A stretch of 64,000 bases of DNA from Phoronis australis (GCA_002633005.1 NMRA01000236.1:279030-343029), one strand, 5' to 3'. Counted from the first letter of the stretch, positions 44,430 through 58,300 are shown. Numbers and translations are program-made. The notes: generated by a model not told the origin, from the letters alone.

Positions 44430-47400
44430 GTAAGTGAAACACGTTGTTGTCTACTGTTGTTAACAGCAGTTTCTTGTTGAATTTTCTTTAAACGTTTGTT
44501 GAAAAACAGAACATGTCTGTAAGTGAATAAGGACTGAGTTAGTTAAACGACCTCGTGTATGGGATATCCGATCAGCAGTCGGCGAGCCATTATGGCAGGG
44601 AGCTTTTTGCCTAATTCGGTGGTTTAGTCCACAGGCGTCCTCAGCTTCTGATCGTCCCCAATACACTACATATGAATACTACCTTGTAGTATTTATATGT
44701 AGTGTATTGGGGACGATCAGAAGCTGAGGACGCCTGTGGTTTAGTCCCTCAACTCCAGTACTCCAGTATACACGTGGCAAGTAAAGCACGGAGTTCTGCG
44801 TGCGTCTTTTCAAAAAATATGTAATAGAATCGGTAGTCTGGCGAAGTTTGCCGGGTACAGCATGGGAGCTAGCTTATCAATGTATATATACTACTTGTTG
44901 ACTACAACTTATACATGTCATCATACATGTACACCTAGTAAGAGTAGTAAGTAATGGCATTAGTAATGCCCTAATGAGTTTGAACTCAAGGTCATATCTC
45001 GAGTCCAGTGATCATAAGCTAGTAAGGTGGACATGAAGCTCATCTGCGTGAACCACAATGTACTCTGGTTCACAGTCATGTAAGCTTACCTTGAGTTTGT
45101 ACTAAGGGAGGCTCAGGGAAACACCAAATATAATTTCAAGTTTGAGTTCTAAGGTTAGACTCTGGGCACAGGTTAGTGGCAGATTTAGAGGGGGGCAAAA
45201 GGGCCATGGCCCCCCTAAAATTCTCCTTGATTACATTTGGCAGTTCGGGGATGCAAACGTCCGACGGGAAAAATCCTGGCTAATACTCTGCCCTGCCCCC
45301 ACCCCAATTCAAAATCCTGGATCCGCCCCTGTAGGTCTATTCAAAACTAGTCTGCTGGCCTCAGTTTTAAGACTGGTGATAATGGCATTTCTTTTTGTTC
45401 TCAGGAATCTCAAATTTCCTCAAAGATGGTTTATCAAGACTTCAGTTGTATCAGCGGAAGCATTCTGCAAGTTTGGCTGCTGTCCGTGATATCCTTGAGG
45501 GGGAGCTGCAATCAATTAAAGATGCCGGCACCTACAAAAGCGAGCGAATTATTGTGACGAAGCAAGACGCAAAAATAAAAGTGCAGGGGAATGAAAAGAA
45601 CATTCTGAACTTTTGCGCCAACAACTACCTTGGTCTTTCTGTTAGTATTTAATTTTTTAAAACAAAGTTTCAATATGACCTAGTGCTGTCACACTTGTAG
45701 CTGTGTACAGTTTAATGTTTGCAATTTTTGTGACTACGAATGTTTAAGTTTTGCTTTCTCTCAATGGTGTAATGTATAAACATGTTTTGTGGGCCACTTC
45801 TTATTCATGTTTATCATTTTAAGGGCTTGTGGATATGTGAACAGATTGAAAAATTCTCCATGTATTTTCCATGTAGAAAATCTAACTTTACCCCTGTATT
45901 TTGTCCTTTCGCATCGTCGTTGCTATGATGTCGAACACTAACGCTAACAGCGAGCCTTAACAACTTGTGATCTTTTGTACATTCATGAAAGTACGGGTAA
46001 TTTTTAAGTAAAACTATGCGTTTTGTTTGTTGTGCCAGCATTCTTTTGTTTACACGATTGTGATATGAATTACACAGAGTTTGTTATTTGCATTTGCTAC
46101 CCACACACAATCCATTTTTGTATTGATTAGTTTGACAACAAACATAATCTTATAACTAACTTCTTGATTGAAATCAAAATTGGTGTGACCGGTTCAAATT
46201 ATACTCATTTTGTTTCCAACTGCCCATCTGTGGGAGAGGATAGCTGTGTCATTGGATCAAAACTAGTTGCAATATACCTTATATTTTGATGATGCAGTGG
46301 TTTAAGATAACAACATGCTTTGTCAGTTTTGGATATTCCGTCATTTTAGAGCCACCCTGATGTCATTGCTGCCGGAGTAGATGCACTGAACAAATACGGG
46401 GCTGGACTAAGCTCTGTCCGGTTCATATGTGGAACTCAGGTGAGTAAAATGGTTATTTTTAACTGAGTTGGAAAGATTTACAGACTTTCAAAAGTTGTGA
46501 GTAAACTGGTGTGCACCGAGTCATAAGTTAGGATATTTAGCCACAAGTCTGTTTGTAATTGTCCTACAAATGCAATGTACGGTACGGTACCATGCATGCA
46601 CAAGTTATGCCCACGGTTTTGTCACGTGTGAGCAAAAGCCAAAGAGCACGTTTTTAAAACGGGATGAACACCATAGTTGGTTACTACTTGGAAGCAGTCT
46701 GAAAGGGTTGGCTGTACCCAGCTGGAAATTTTGTGAGGATCATGTTCTTATGCATTACTGGTGGTGCTTTCCAAGCTCGGGATTGGTTTGCAATCTAATG
46801 GGAAACATGCTGACACTAGTTGGAATGTAATCAGGAACATGCTGACACTAGTTGCAATCTAATCGGAAACATGCTGACCCTAGTTGCAACATAATTGGAA
46901 ACATGCTGACACTAGTTGCACTCCAACTAGTGACCTTAATCAAACTTAATTTTTTGGGAATAAAATGTATTTCAAGCAGCATTACCTTTAGATATCTCAT
47001 AGGACCATGTTAATTACTGAAGGTAATAGCAAATTGTTTTTAGTAAACCCTCAGTCAGCTGGTAGTTATTTTGAACACATCATCCAGGATAATGTGATTG
47101 TCAGTTAAATTCCTTTCTACTCAAGGACATCCATAAAGATCTGGAATCCAAAATTGCCAAGTTTCATAACCGTGAGGACGCCATTCTGTATGCCAGCTGC
47201 TTTGACGCCAACGCTGGTATATTTGAAGTTCTCCTCTCCGCCGACGACGCCATAATCTCAGACGAGTTGAACCATGCCTCTATCATCGACGGAATCCGGC
47301 TGAGCAAAGCCCGTAGATTGCGATACAAGCATAAAAATATGCAAGGTTTGACAGTGAACAATTTTTATGTGCCCACATATTTATATTATTATTTACATTA

Positions 47401-50400
47401 TGCTGTCATCTCCATCTGTCCGGCTTCCGTTGCTCTATCTCCAAAACCCTTTGACATACGTTCATGAAATTTTGCACATATGTTCCTTCATGGATGGGAC
47501 GGCATGGGCGAACTTTCGGACGGATTCAAGTACCGGTGTGCTCCCTAGTGGCAATTTTTTGTTTTTAGGTTTACGTTTGTAGGTTCGAAGGTCCTCAACG
47601 GATTTTCAGAAAATTTGGAATATAGGCATCTATTGGTGAGATGATGTTATCCTCCCATTTCGGATATCGAGGTACTTTGCGCCATCTAGTGGCCTTTTTT
47701 TGCTGTTTTCGAGTCTGTTTTTGGTTGTCCACCCCTCGATCAGCCAAACCATTCTAAGGATGATTTTTGAAATTGGCGTATATGTTGTCAGTGTGAAGAG
47801 GACGGTTGACGATAACGACTACGACTACTGTGGCGCCTCCTAGTGGTAGTTTTGTTTTGTTCGGTGCCCATAGCTGCATCTCTTTAAAACACATTGCAGG
47901 ATATTTATTAAATTTAGTAATTGTATTGATATGAAGCTAACAGACAACGACGTCTTTCAGGCAGATCTAATGAACGCTGTGCCCCATAGTGGCAATTTCA
48001 TTTTTTCCATTTTCCTCTGCTTCTCTGAAGTTCCATGACAGATTTTTATGAAATTTGGTCAATAGCTTTCTGTTAAAGAAGCGATGGCATGTTCTCGTTT
48101 TCAAACGATTGAAGGTTTTTGCGCCCTCTAGTGGGCATTTTTATGAAACAAATAACCCTAGAAGCACTCCATTTGTGGTGCATTCGCGGGTGCAGTTGAA
48201 CACTCTTCTTTGCTTTTGTTTATGAGTTTTCGTTTCATTCTTTTGATATTGCGGTGTGAAAAAGTCTCATCTGAGGAAATAGGTTTCTTTTTGAATTTGT
48301 TTCAGGGCGTTGACGACTAAAGTGAACCAAACGAATATGCTCTTGGAGTTGTTTCTCGATGCGTCTGTTGTCTTTTGAATTTTGGCTGAAAATTTGTCTG
48401 CAGAGGGCTTAAGACTGTTACTTGAAATCAGGCTTAGACTAAAAATCAGAAAATTTGTCTACATCTCAAAGCCAAAAGACAGAAATACATGTCCTGCTTA
48501 AACAAAAAGATCAACTTCTGGCTATAGACTCTGGAGAAACAAGACTTAAATTTTGGTCATATGAGTTGCAATGTTATATTTAATACTGTGTAGTATTTTA
48601 GTTTAGTGTACTAAACTCTTTTCAGAGAAGGTTCATGACAAAATGCGCAAAATGTATGTGTAGTAGAATGCTGAGTGACTTAACTCTCAAGGTGATAGAA
48701 AGTTTGATGTGGTGGTTTATTTCAGATTTAGAATCTCACCTGAAGGAATCTCAAGATTGTCGAATGCGTTTAATTGTGACAGACGGTGTATTCAGCATGG
48801 ATGGCAATGTGACGCCTCTACCGTAAGCTTGTGTGTGCGTTATCGTTATTACTGGGTTCGGATTTGGTGGCTTGACCTCAGTATTTTGAAATAGTTGGAA
48901 TTTGTTCTCCGCTTGAGTACAGTGCAAACAGTGATTTAAAAAATCTGCTCTGGAGAGCATTTCAAAAGACCAGATTTCTGGTTGTCATGTTTATTGGATG
49001 TTTGTGAGCGGAAAGCTTAATATCTACAACTAAGAATGATGGGTTTTCAAATGAAAATGTAACTAAGAATGGGGTCTAACTATTTTTCACGATTCCTTGA
49101 ACTTGGCAATAATTACTTATTGCCCCTTGTTTTTTGCTATTATAGTTTTCTGCTATATAGGAAAGTCTGTCGTCATGCTTGTGGTGGAGTTGGGTTGCCG
49201 TGGTTACACACTATCTCCAAAACAACATTGTGTGTCTTGTCTTGTTGCATCATGAAAATCTGGATCATAAAATTTCAAGCAATCTATTTGCTTTATCGTT
49301 AATCTGTCCTGGGCTGGTGCATGTCATATGAGGTTTTATTCATATGAGGTTATGTCATTCTTAAAGTCCTAGAATCACATGTTTATGAAACGTTTAGGAG
49401 ACATTATAAGCAACCACGCTGTACTTATCCCATAACCAATAAACAATCCATAGTCGAAGAAAGTTTAAATAAACGCGGCACTCACGATTCCGACCTGAAG
49501 ATCACACTGCCATTTTGAACTAACCGCGAAACAGGAAGTACAGTTCATTCAGGAACCTCAACTTTCATGAAACCAAAACAGGGACAATTTGTACTGATAA
49601 TGTTGACAAAATGTGGAAAAATAAATTTTGACAGAAATTATTTTGCCGGGCTCGGACCTGCAGCCGATGACCCGGTGCAGACCGATCGAGACCACTCGCA
49701 CTGACAAAAGACGAAGGCATGCCGTCCCTGGCTGTTTTATCGGAATAAATGGTTCAAATCATGAATGTCATATATATACAAAGATAGTTTCCGACACTTG
49801 TATATAATTACGGACTAGTAAGTCCTGCGCCAACGATTGAATAACAACCGGGGCTGACTATGGCGGGCTAGGCTAATTGTGTTTTACTGGGTTTAATTAA
49901 CTCTGGTAAACAAACAGTGTAAGCAGAACAATGAACATGCAACATCAAATTATTGAATAAAATTGTTATACAGTTAGATTATACTGATAGTTAATATGGA
50001 AAATAAATTTAGACGCGACTTCGCTATGGCCGGGTGGTTGACTGCCAAGAGAATACTATTTGGTGCTGAAATAATTTCAGGTAGAAAACTTGCCATGGTG
50101 CCAAATGAGTTTGAAGTAAAAGGAATAATTCCCACTTAGCCAGAAACGTATACTCTGCTGCTGGCCGCCTGGCCGTGCGCAGACATCTGTGCTCCGCGGG
50201 GCAAGTTATTAGCTACCGGGCCCTGAATGAGTGAAATTCCTGTGACTAAGAAATTAAAAAAACACTGCATCATGCTCCTAACGCATCGCCGACATTCAGC
50301 TCAGTAAAACTCATTACACTCCCCCTGCCCCGGTTTGCAGCGCGGAATTTTTATATTTAGACAACTGAGGTATATATTGTAAGTTTGTTTTTGTGAAGCT

Positions 50401-53400
50401 TGAAATATATTTTCCCTGATAATTGAAAATCAAAGCTAATTTAGCAAGTGATTATTTTCCCGGTGATTGAGTCACAGTGACTGCAGGCTGGGGAATTACC
50501 GGTAGTTCGCCGTTTATTGTGTCCTGGCAGCAAAATCAAGCACATACGTGGAGCTCACTGACGGGAATAGTCGATGGTTTTCTGATCTTGTCCGTGGTAT
50601 AAACCTGTGCTCAATAAGGCATTTAGTTTGATAATAGAAAGTAGGTGAACATTATGCCATGTTACATAATACTTAATTTGACATTTATTTTTAAGTTTTT
50701 GAACTAAATTGCCTTTGAAACAAGGACCAGAAAATCAAGTGTCTGATACTATGTTTGTATGCATAAGGCATTCATGATTTGAATCATTTACCTGACATTA
50801 ACTTCTTTGGTGTGATATCACATTATATGACTTGATTCAAGTGGATCTCGTGTAACTTTTCTTCACTAAATTTTTTAACGGAGTTTTGTGATGATATAAC
50901 ATATGAGTATGCTCATTGATGGATAAAGTACAATGCTTAAGCCTGGTTATAGTGACCTATTCTTTATGACTAGTCTTTCCTTATTTTAGACAAATCTGTG
51001 ATCTTGCTGACAAGTATAACGCCATGGTATTTATGGATGAGTGCCATGCCACAGGCTTCTTTGGTAAGACTGGTCGAGGTACGGAAGAGTTTTTCAACCT
51101 CCCTCCAGGCCGCGTTGATATCATCAACTCGACACTGGGCAAGGCTCTAGGTGGCGCTGCTGGTGGTTACACAACAGGACCCAAGGAGTTGATCGATCTG
51201 CTGAGGCAGAGGTCACGACCCTATCTGTTCTCAAACACACTCCCGCCCCCTGTTGTTGCCAGTGCCAGCAAGGTTAGTACACAGCTAACTTCATTTTTAT
51301 GCGCCCACATACTTATATGTGGGTGCATATTGCAGTCATCTCTGTCTTATTGATATTTGGGAGGTGTGTTCCTATGGGATTGACGACAGATAGCGACAAG
51401 TTTCGGACTGACACGAATACTGATGTGCCCCCCAAGTGGCAATTTTAGTTTTTTACGTTTGCCTCTATATCTTCAAAGGTCCTCAACTGATTTTCATGAA
51501 ATTTGTCACAGAGGACGCTATCCATTCGTTTTTGGATCGATTCGAGGTATTTTGCACCATCTAGTGGCCATTTCTAGTATTATCGAGTCTGTTTTTAGGC
51601 GTTCGCCCCTCTGTCAACCAAACCACTTAAGGATGATTGCGAAAATTGGCATGTATGTTTTTACTATGATGAAGACGGTTGAGGATGATTTTCCGACGAC
51701 TTCGACTACTGTGGCGCCTCCTAGTGGCAGTTTTGTTTATTTCCGTGCCCATGGCTGTATCTCTTAAACGCTCTACAGGATATTTATTAAATGCAGCAAA
51801 TGTGTTTATATGAATTTGACAACAGACGACGACAACGACTTTCGGACAGATTGGACTACAGGTGTGCCCCCTAGTGGCACTTCTATTTTTTTTATGTTTA
51901 CCGCTTCAAAGGTCCTCGATGGATTTCCATAAAATTTGGCACATAGGCATCTATTAATGGGTTGACGTTATCCTCCCTTTTTCGGATGGATTCGAGGTAC
52001 TTTGCGCCACATAGTGGCCATTTTTACTGTTTTCGAGTCTGTTTTTGGTGTCCGTCCCTCCATCAACCAAACCACTCTAAGGATGATTGTGAAAATTGTC
52101 AGGTACTGTATGTTGTTACTGTAAAGAGAACAATTGACAATGTTTTTCTGATGACTTCAAATACTGTGGCACCTCCTAGTGGCAGTTTTGTTTTTCTTTT
52201 GCGCCCAGGCGTGCCTGTATGGCCTAAGCCCTCTGCAGGATCTTTGTTAAATTTAGCATGTGTATTTATATGAAGTTAACAACGGACGACTTTCAGAGTG
52301 TTTCGACTAACACTGCCCCTAGTGACAATTTCATTTTTTTCTGTTTTCCTCTTTTTCTCTGAATTTTCATGAAATTTGTTAAATAGTTTTCTTTTAAAGA
52401 AACAGTGACATTTTCTGGTTTTCAGATGGATTCAACATATTTTGCTCCATCTGGTGGCCATTTTTACTGTTTTCTAATCTGTTTTGGTGTCCACCCTCTG
52501 TCAACCAAACCACTTGTAGGATGATTGTGAAAATTGACTTATATAATGTTAGTGTGAAGAGGACGGTTGACGATGATTTTCCGGCTTCAACTACTGTGGC
52601 GTCTCCTAGTGGCATTTTTTCGCCCTTAGCTGTATCTCCTAAGCCCTCTGCAGAATGTTTATTAAATTTAGCAAGTGTATTTATGTGATGTTGACAACGG
52701 AAGATGACAACTTTCAGACGGATCCGATGAATGCTTTGTCCCCTTGTGGCAATTTCAAATTTTCTCTTTTGCTAAAATTTCTTGTGGATTTTCATAGATG
52801 TGGTTAATAGTTTTCTGTTAGACATTTTCCATTTTTTGATGGATTTGAAGTATTTTGCACTTATCTAGTGGCCATTTTTATGATACAAATAAATGGTCTA
52901 GAAGCACATCGTTTGCAGTGCATTCGTGGGTGCATTTCAATGTTCCGCGTTGTGTAAACCATGGTACGAAAGGTGTGAAATGCCATGATTTACGCAGGGA
53001 TGAGTAAAAAACAAATCTCACATCATTTTTGCTTGTCTCAGGTGGATTTCCTTATTTGAAAAAGGTGCAACTAAAAAGAATACTGCACCACTGACTCGAT
53101 TTTCAAAAATATAGAAACTAGAACCAATTCTGCTTTTTGGTGTTAAATGATTCCTCATTTAATGAACCTCAGACAAAAGCGTTGTCATTATGTCTCTTGG
53201 CGTATGTGTCGTCGACAGTTTGATCTTTAGTGCCCTGTCTATGCATTGCTGTTAACAGAACTCTACACTTACAAGTACTGAATAACCAGGTTATATGAAC
53301 CGACTAAAAGATATCTGTGATTCTATTGACAGTGTACACTTTTTCACTTCTATTGTATTGTACAAGCCAAAAATATTCAGACAAAATGACTTGGAATCTC

Positions 53401-55351
53401 TCGTCGTGATGGCTGGGCAGAAGTCAATATTCATCATCAAAGTGGCATTTACTAGTCACTCCGAATAAAGGGAAATTAACATGTATGTCTGTAAGGTGGC
53501 TAAGCCATTCTGTTATTAAAACTGTGCCAACCAGAGTTAGTCATGACCGGTATTTAATCTGATTACTTTTGTCTTGTATTGTGTACCATGGGGCATAATG
53601 AACTGGAATATGTATATTACTGCAAAGGTCCTCAAATTTTCACATTATAGTCAGTCCAGCTGTCATTGAAAATCTATACTTCAGTGCACAGGTGTAATGC
53701 TACTTGCCAATTACATGTGCTACTTTTCTGTATAGATAACAATTAATCCTAATCTTTGAGGTCATTATGTGCAATTTCCTGTTAAAGTTATAAGCTACGT
53801 TAGTTGCTTAGGATGAAATATGCAATAAATTAGAGACATTCTTTCTGTTTTGTTTTATCTACAAAATTCATAAACTCCGTCTGTCTTGTGTATTTAAACA
53901 TTTCCTTAAGCCCACCACGAACATTTTACATTCTGAACACGAACATTAAAGCGGCAATCAACTTGATTTCCATCTCAAAAACCAACTTGCCATTATGAAA
54001 TTACCCACAAGTCGTTCTTTGGTCTATTAGAAGTGATTTCAAGGCTTCATTAGAACTGACGGTTCATTACTGCTTGTAGTGAGGGTCTGCAAGTTGGTTT
54101 CTAAGCATGCGCGCACCCAGCCTTTCATATGGGGGGGGCTCGAATTTCCAATGATGCGGACCTTTTACCAACAAAAAAGCTGCAGGACTAAAAAAAGAAC
54201 GGATACCACGTCCAGAGCTGTGAATTTTGTGCTTGTGCCTTTTGAGTGGNACGCCCCCCCCCCCCCCTGGGTGCGCGCATGCTCGGGGATTGTCATATGC
54301 GCTGGGCCATGGTCTCAAGGTTTCGTTATGCGCTGGGCCATGGTCTCGAGGACTAACAAACTGTTAGCTCTTTGCAAGCCCAGAAATATTCTGATCTGAG
54401 TAAGGATCAAGTTGTGACCCATTTTACAGGTAAAAGACATAAATTAACATTTTGGCTCTTTGACTGAACACCAGTTTGTAGCATCTTTAACATGGCAGTG
54501 CATTTTTTTAAATCAACTAATTAAAATGTAGAATAGAAATTTTTAGTTTTTTCTTGAGTTTTTGTGAGTTCATGCCCATTGAGTCATTTGACAATGTTCT
54601 ATCCTGTCATACAGGTGTTTGACATGCTGATGGACGAGGGTACCCACCTGTCAGAGAAGGTGACTGAGAACACCCACCAGTTCCGTACGACCATGAAGGA
54701 GGCTGGCTTCAATGTGGCTGTGAGTAGCTGTGCTTAGTGACCACACTACAACGAGTATTGTGGCACTGTTGAAGCTCATGCACCCAAGGTTCCCACAGAA
54801 ATGAGGTGCAACCTAAGTACAGTAAAATGTGGGCACCAGCATTATCTGATGATGCAGATTTTTTCTGGTAACGCCCAATTAAAAACTGTTGTCTGAAGAA
54901 TCCTCTTCATTTAACGGCCAATCAAGCTCTTAACTGAAAAGACCTCTCCAAGTAACAATCAATAGGCTCTTCAGGAACCAGCCGATCAAAGTGCTGCCTG
55001 ATGAATCCTCATGAATTAACAGCCAATCAAATTGTTACCTGACAAATCTGCTTGGTTATTAACCAATCAAAGTGTTGGCTGAAATGCTTCTGTAAGTAGC
55101 AGCCAATCAAACTGGAGCTTGTAAAGGTATTTCCATGTGGCAACCAATTAAACTCAGGGTGTTATTACTTTTTTGCTACTCTGTTATTGGATGAAATTGA
55201 AATTCGAAGTTGGACTGTGAGCCTTCAGTACTTGTTCTAGTCATTACCACTGAGTGCATGAGAACTATCCTTGTGTGTCTGTTCTTTGTGTGGTTAGTGG
55301 AGGATACATTTCAGTGGGGTAGCACTCTATTTTACTTTCGCTTTCGCTTTG

Positions 55352-55395
<44 letters not shown>

Positions 55396-58300
55396 ATAGT
55401 AGGGGACGCCACAGTAAAAGCGTGTTCAGATGACTGGTTCGCATTTGCTTTGCATCTTTGTCAAGTGGAATTTTGCATCGCAATTAAGTTTTAACAAAAA
55501 TTTATTTTTATTGATATGTAATGTTGTGCATGTAGACATGTAAAACCTGATCATTGCAGGGTGACCCGGAGCATGCTATATGCCCTGTTATGTTGGGTGA
55601 CGCCAGGCTTGCTGCACAATTTGCTGACGAGATGCTAGGTAAGTGGAGTTTTTGACTGTGCCTTACTATTCAGCTCAATTATAGCATATTTTGCATTCCT
55701 GTTGAGGAATGCGCACCTTGTGTTGGTTCTTAACAGAAGTGAACTACACCAGCTCTTCATGTCATTTTATCTACTTTGATGTCCACCAAGTTCAAGAAAT
55801 TTGACCTACCGTATTCGCCCTAATAAGCGCCCATGCCCCTACAAGCGCCCCCATGCGTTTTCAGACTTTGCTAAAATAAGCACCCACCCCATGAACGTGT
55901 ATACATGCGAAAAATGCCTTACGTACAGTTCTAAAATTCTACAGTAAATTTTTCTATTTGTCAATAATATCGGACAGTCCTGAAAAATCATTGTACGGGG
56001 AATTTCTAGATCACGAGCCTCGCCGCAATGTCGGTATTTAGCCGTGACTATACACTTCAAACTTCTGCAGTGCTTCAAAAAAGAATGCAAGTTTTCCTGA
56101 TCTTGTGAGGAACTTGTCCCACCATAGTCGGGCATTTCAGAACAGACACAGCGTACTTGTCGATGGGATTGTATCCTATCTTTCCTATACAGATCTCCCT
56201 CAACAGGAATCCAGATTTCTTTGTACATGTGCAGAAAACTTCGAATTGAAGACTAAGACTGATAAAGAAATTGACCAGTGTTAAAAGCACGTGGTCAGGA
56301 AGCACGCGCTACATACATGTAGGTCTGCTAGTCTGGCAAATGAACTCTGGTGACACGCACACTATCATCTCTGTCTGGGCGTCCGCAACTGTATCTCCTA
56401 AATTCCTCACACGATCTTGATAAAATTCGACAGATGGATTCCTATAAAGCTGACGACAGATGGTGACGAATTCCAGATGGATCCGACTACCGGTGTGCCT
56501 CCTAGTAGCAATTTTATATTTTTACGTCTACCTCTGTATCTTCAAAGGTCCTCAATGGATTTTTGTGAAATTTGGCACATGGGCATCTATTAGTGAGATG
56601 ATGCTAGTTTTCCGTTTTTCGACGGATTCGAGGTATTTTGCGCTACCTAGTGACCATTTTTACTGTTTTCGAATCTGTTTTTTGGCATCGGATTCATCCA
56701 CCCCTCTGTCAACCAAACCATTCTAAGGATGATTGTGAAAATTGGCATACATGTTATTACTATGAAGAAGAAGGCTGATGATGATGATATTCCAATGACT
56801 CCGGCTGCAGTAGCGCCTCCTAGTGGCAGTTGTTTTTTTTTTGTGCCCATGGCTGTATTTCCTAAACGCTCTGCGGGATCTTTACTAAATTTAGCAAGTG
56901 TATTTACATGAAGTTGGCAACGGCCGACAACGACTTTCAGAGGGATTTGCCTACAGGTGTGCCCCCTTGGGGCTATTTAAATTTTTTGCGTTTACCTCTG
57001 TATCTTCAAGGTCCTCAACGGATTTCCATAAAATTTGGAATATAGGCATCTATTGGTGAGATGACGCTATCCTCCCGTTTTTGGAAGGATTTGAGGTATT
57101 TTGCACCACCTAGTGGCCATTTGTTTTGATGTTTTCAAATCTGTTTTTTGGTGTCCACCCATCTATCAACCAAACCATTCTAAGGATGATTGTGAAAATT
57201 GGCATACATGTATATGTTCTCAGTATGAAAAGGACGGTTGATGATGACGACTTTGACTACTGTGATGCCTCCTAGTGGCATTTTTGGCGCCCGTAGCTGT
57301 ATGTCCGAAATCCACTGCTGGATCTTTATTAAATTTAGCAAATTTACTCATATGAAGTTGAGAACAGACAATGACGACTTTCAAATGCATCCGACAAATG
57401 CTGTACCCCCTAGTGGCAATTTTTTCCTCTTTTGTTTCTCTGAAGTTCCTTAACAGATTTTTAGGAAAATTGGTAACTAGCTTTCTATTAAAGAAACGAT
57501 GGCATGTTCTCGTTTTCTGATAGATTTGACGTATTTCGTGCCATTTAGTAGCCATTTTAATGACACAAATAAATACCTCTAAAAGCACACCGTTTGCGGT
57601 GCATTCGTGGGCACATTTCTATGATCCGCATTGCTCTTGTATTATACATATACCATTTGCGATACTCATGGTGAGTTCACGCTCTGCATTGCTATTCCCA
57701 GGGCTTGGAATTTTCCGCGGAAACACGGATTTCCGCTTTTTTCAAATGTTCTGTCCGCGCATTTTATTATATTTCCGCATAAAAAATATCGGATTTGATA
57801 TAAAATTTCCGCGGCAAATTCCTTTCTTACCGCGGCATTGCAGACGATGTTCACCTCGAAAAGCGGAAGTTGCTCTTTATGTTACGGAGGAACGTAAATT
57901 GTCAACATTGCCGGGGCATCTGGGATAGCGTGGTGGGATTTTCAATGGCGTTCTCGTGTTATTGTAAACCGCGGCGACAAATACTACGGCTCTGCAGCCA
58001 AAAATGTGTGGGTTGGGAGTGGAATGACAAGCTAAAAGGACGTAGACGCATGCTACTGATGGTGGTAACGTTTTTTTTTTTAGTCCCGATTTTTGTCGGG
58101 GAAAGGTTCACGTCGACCATTTCGAGGTTGGGTAGCGCGCATGATTTGGGCCATAAAAGTTTCCGCGTTTTTTGTCATTGGTCATTCCAAGCCCTGTATT
58201 CCGAGAGTGTCTGCTAGCAACAAAACTCAACCCCTTTCTAAAGCATATGTTTTGTATTCTTGAAAATAGTTATTATGGTAAATAGTTTCTTATCTCCGGA

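Noticed and set aside
45142-45404. Extending GCAT upstream through the open frame before 45405
   Set aside because: That sequence contains the AGTGGCAGATTTAG-type mobile element, and the acceptor TTGTTCTCAG ends at 45404.
55210-55494. Open frames on both strands across the (TG)n tract
   Set aside because: Low-complexity translation of a microsatellite; it lies inside a GCAT intron.
57560-58217. Frames of 115-122 codons near 58 kb
   Set aside because: They run through the end of array copy 4 and the 498-bp DNA element inside a GCAT intron.
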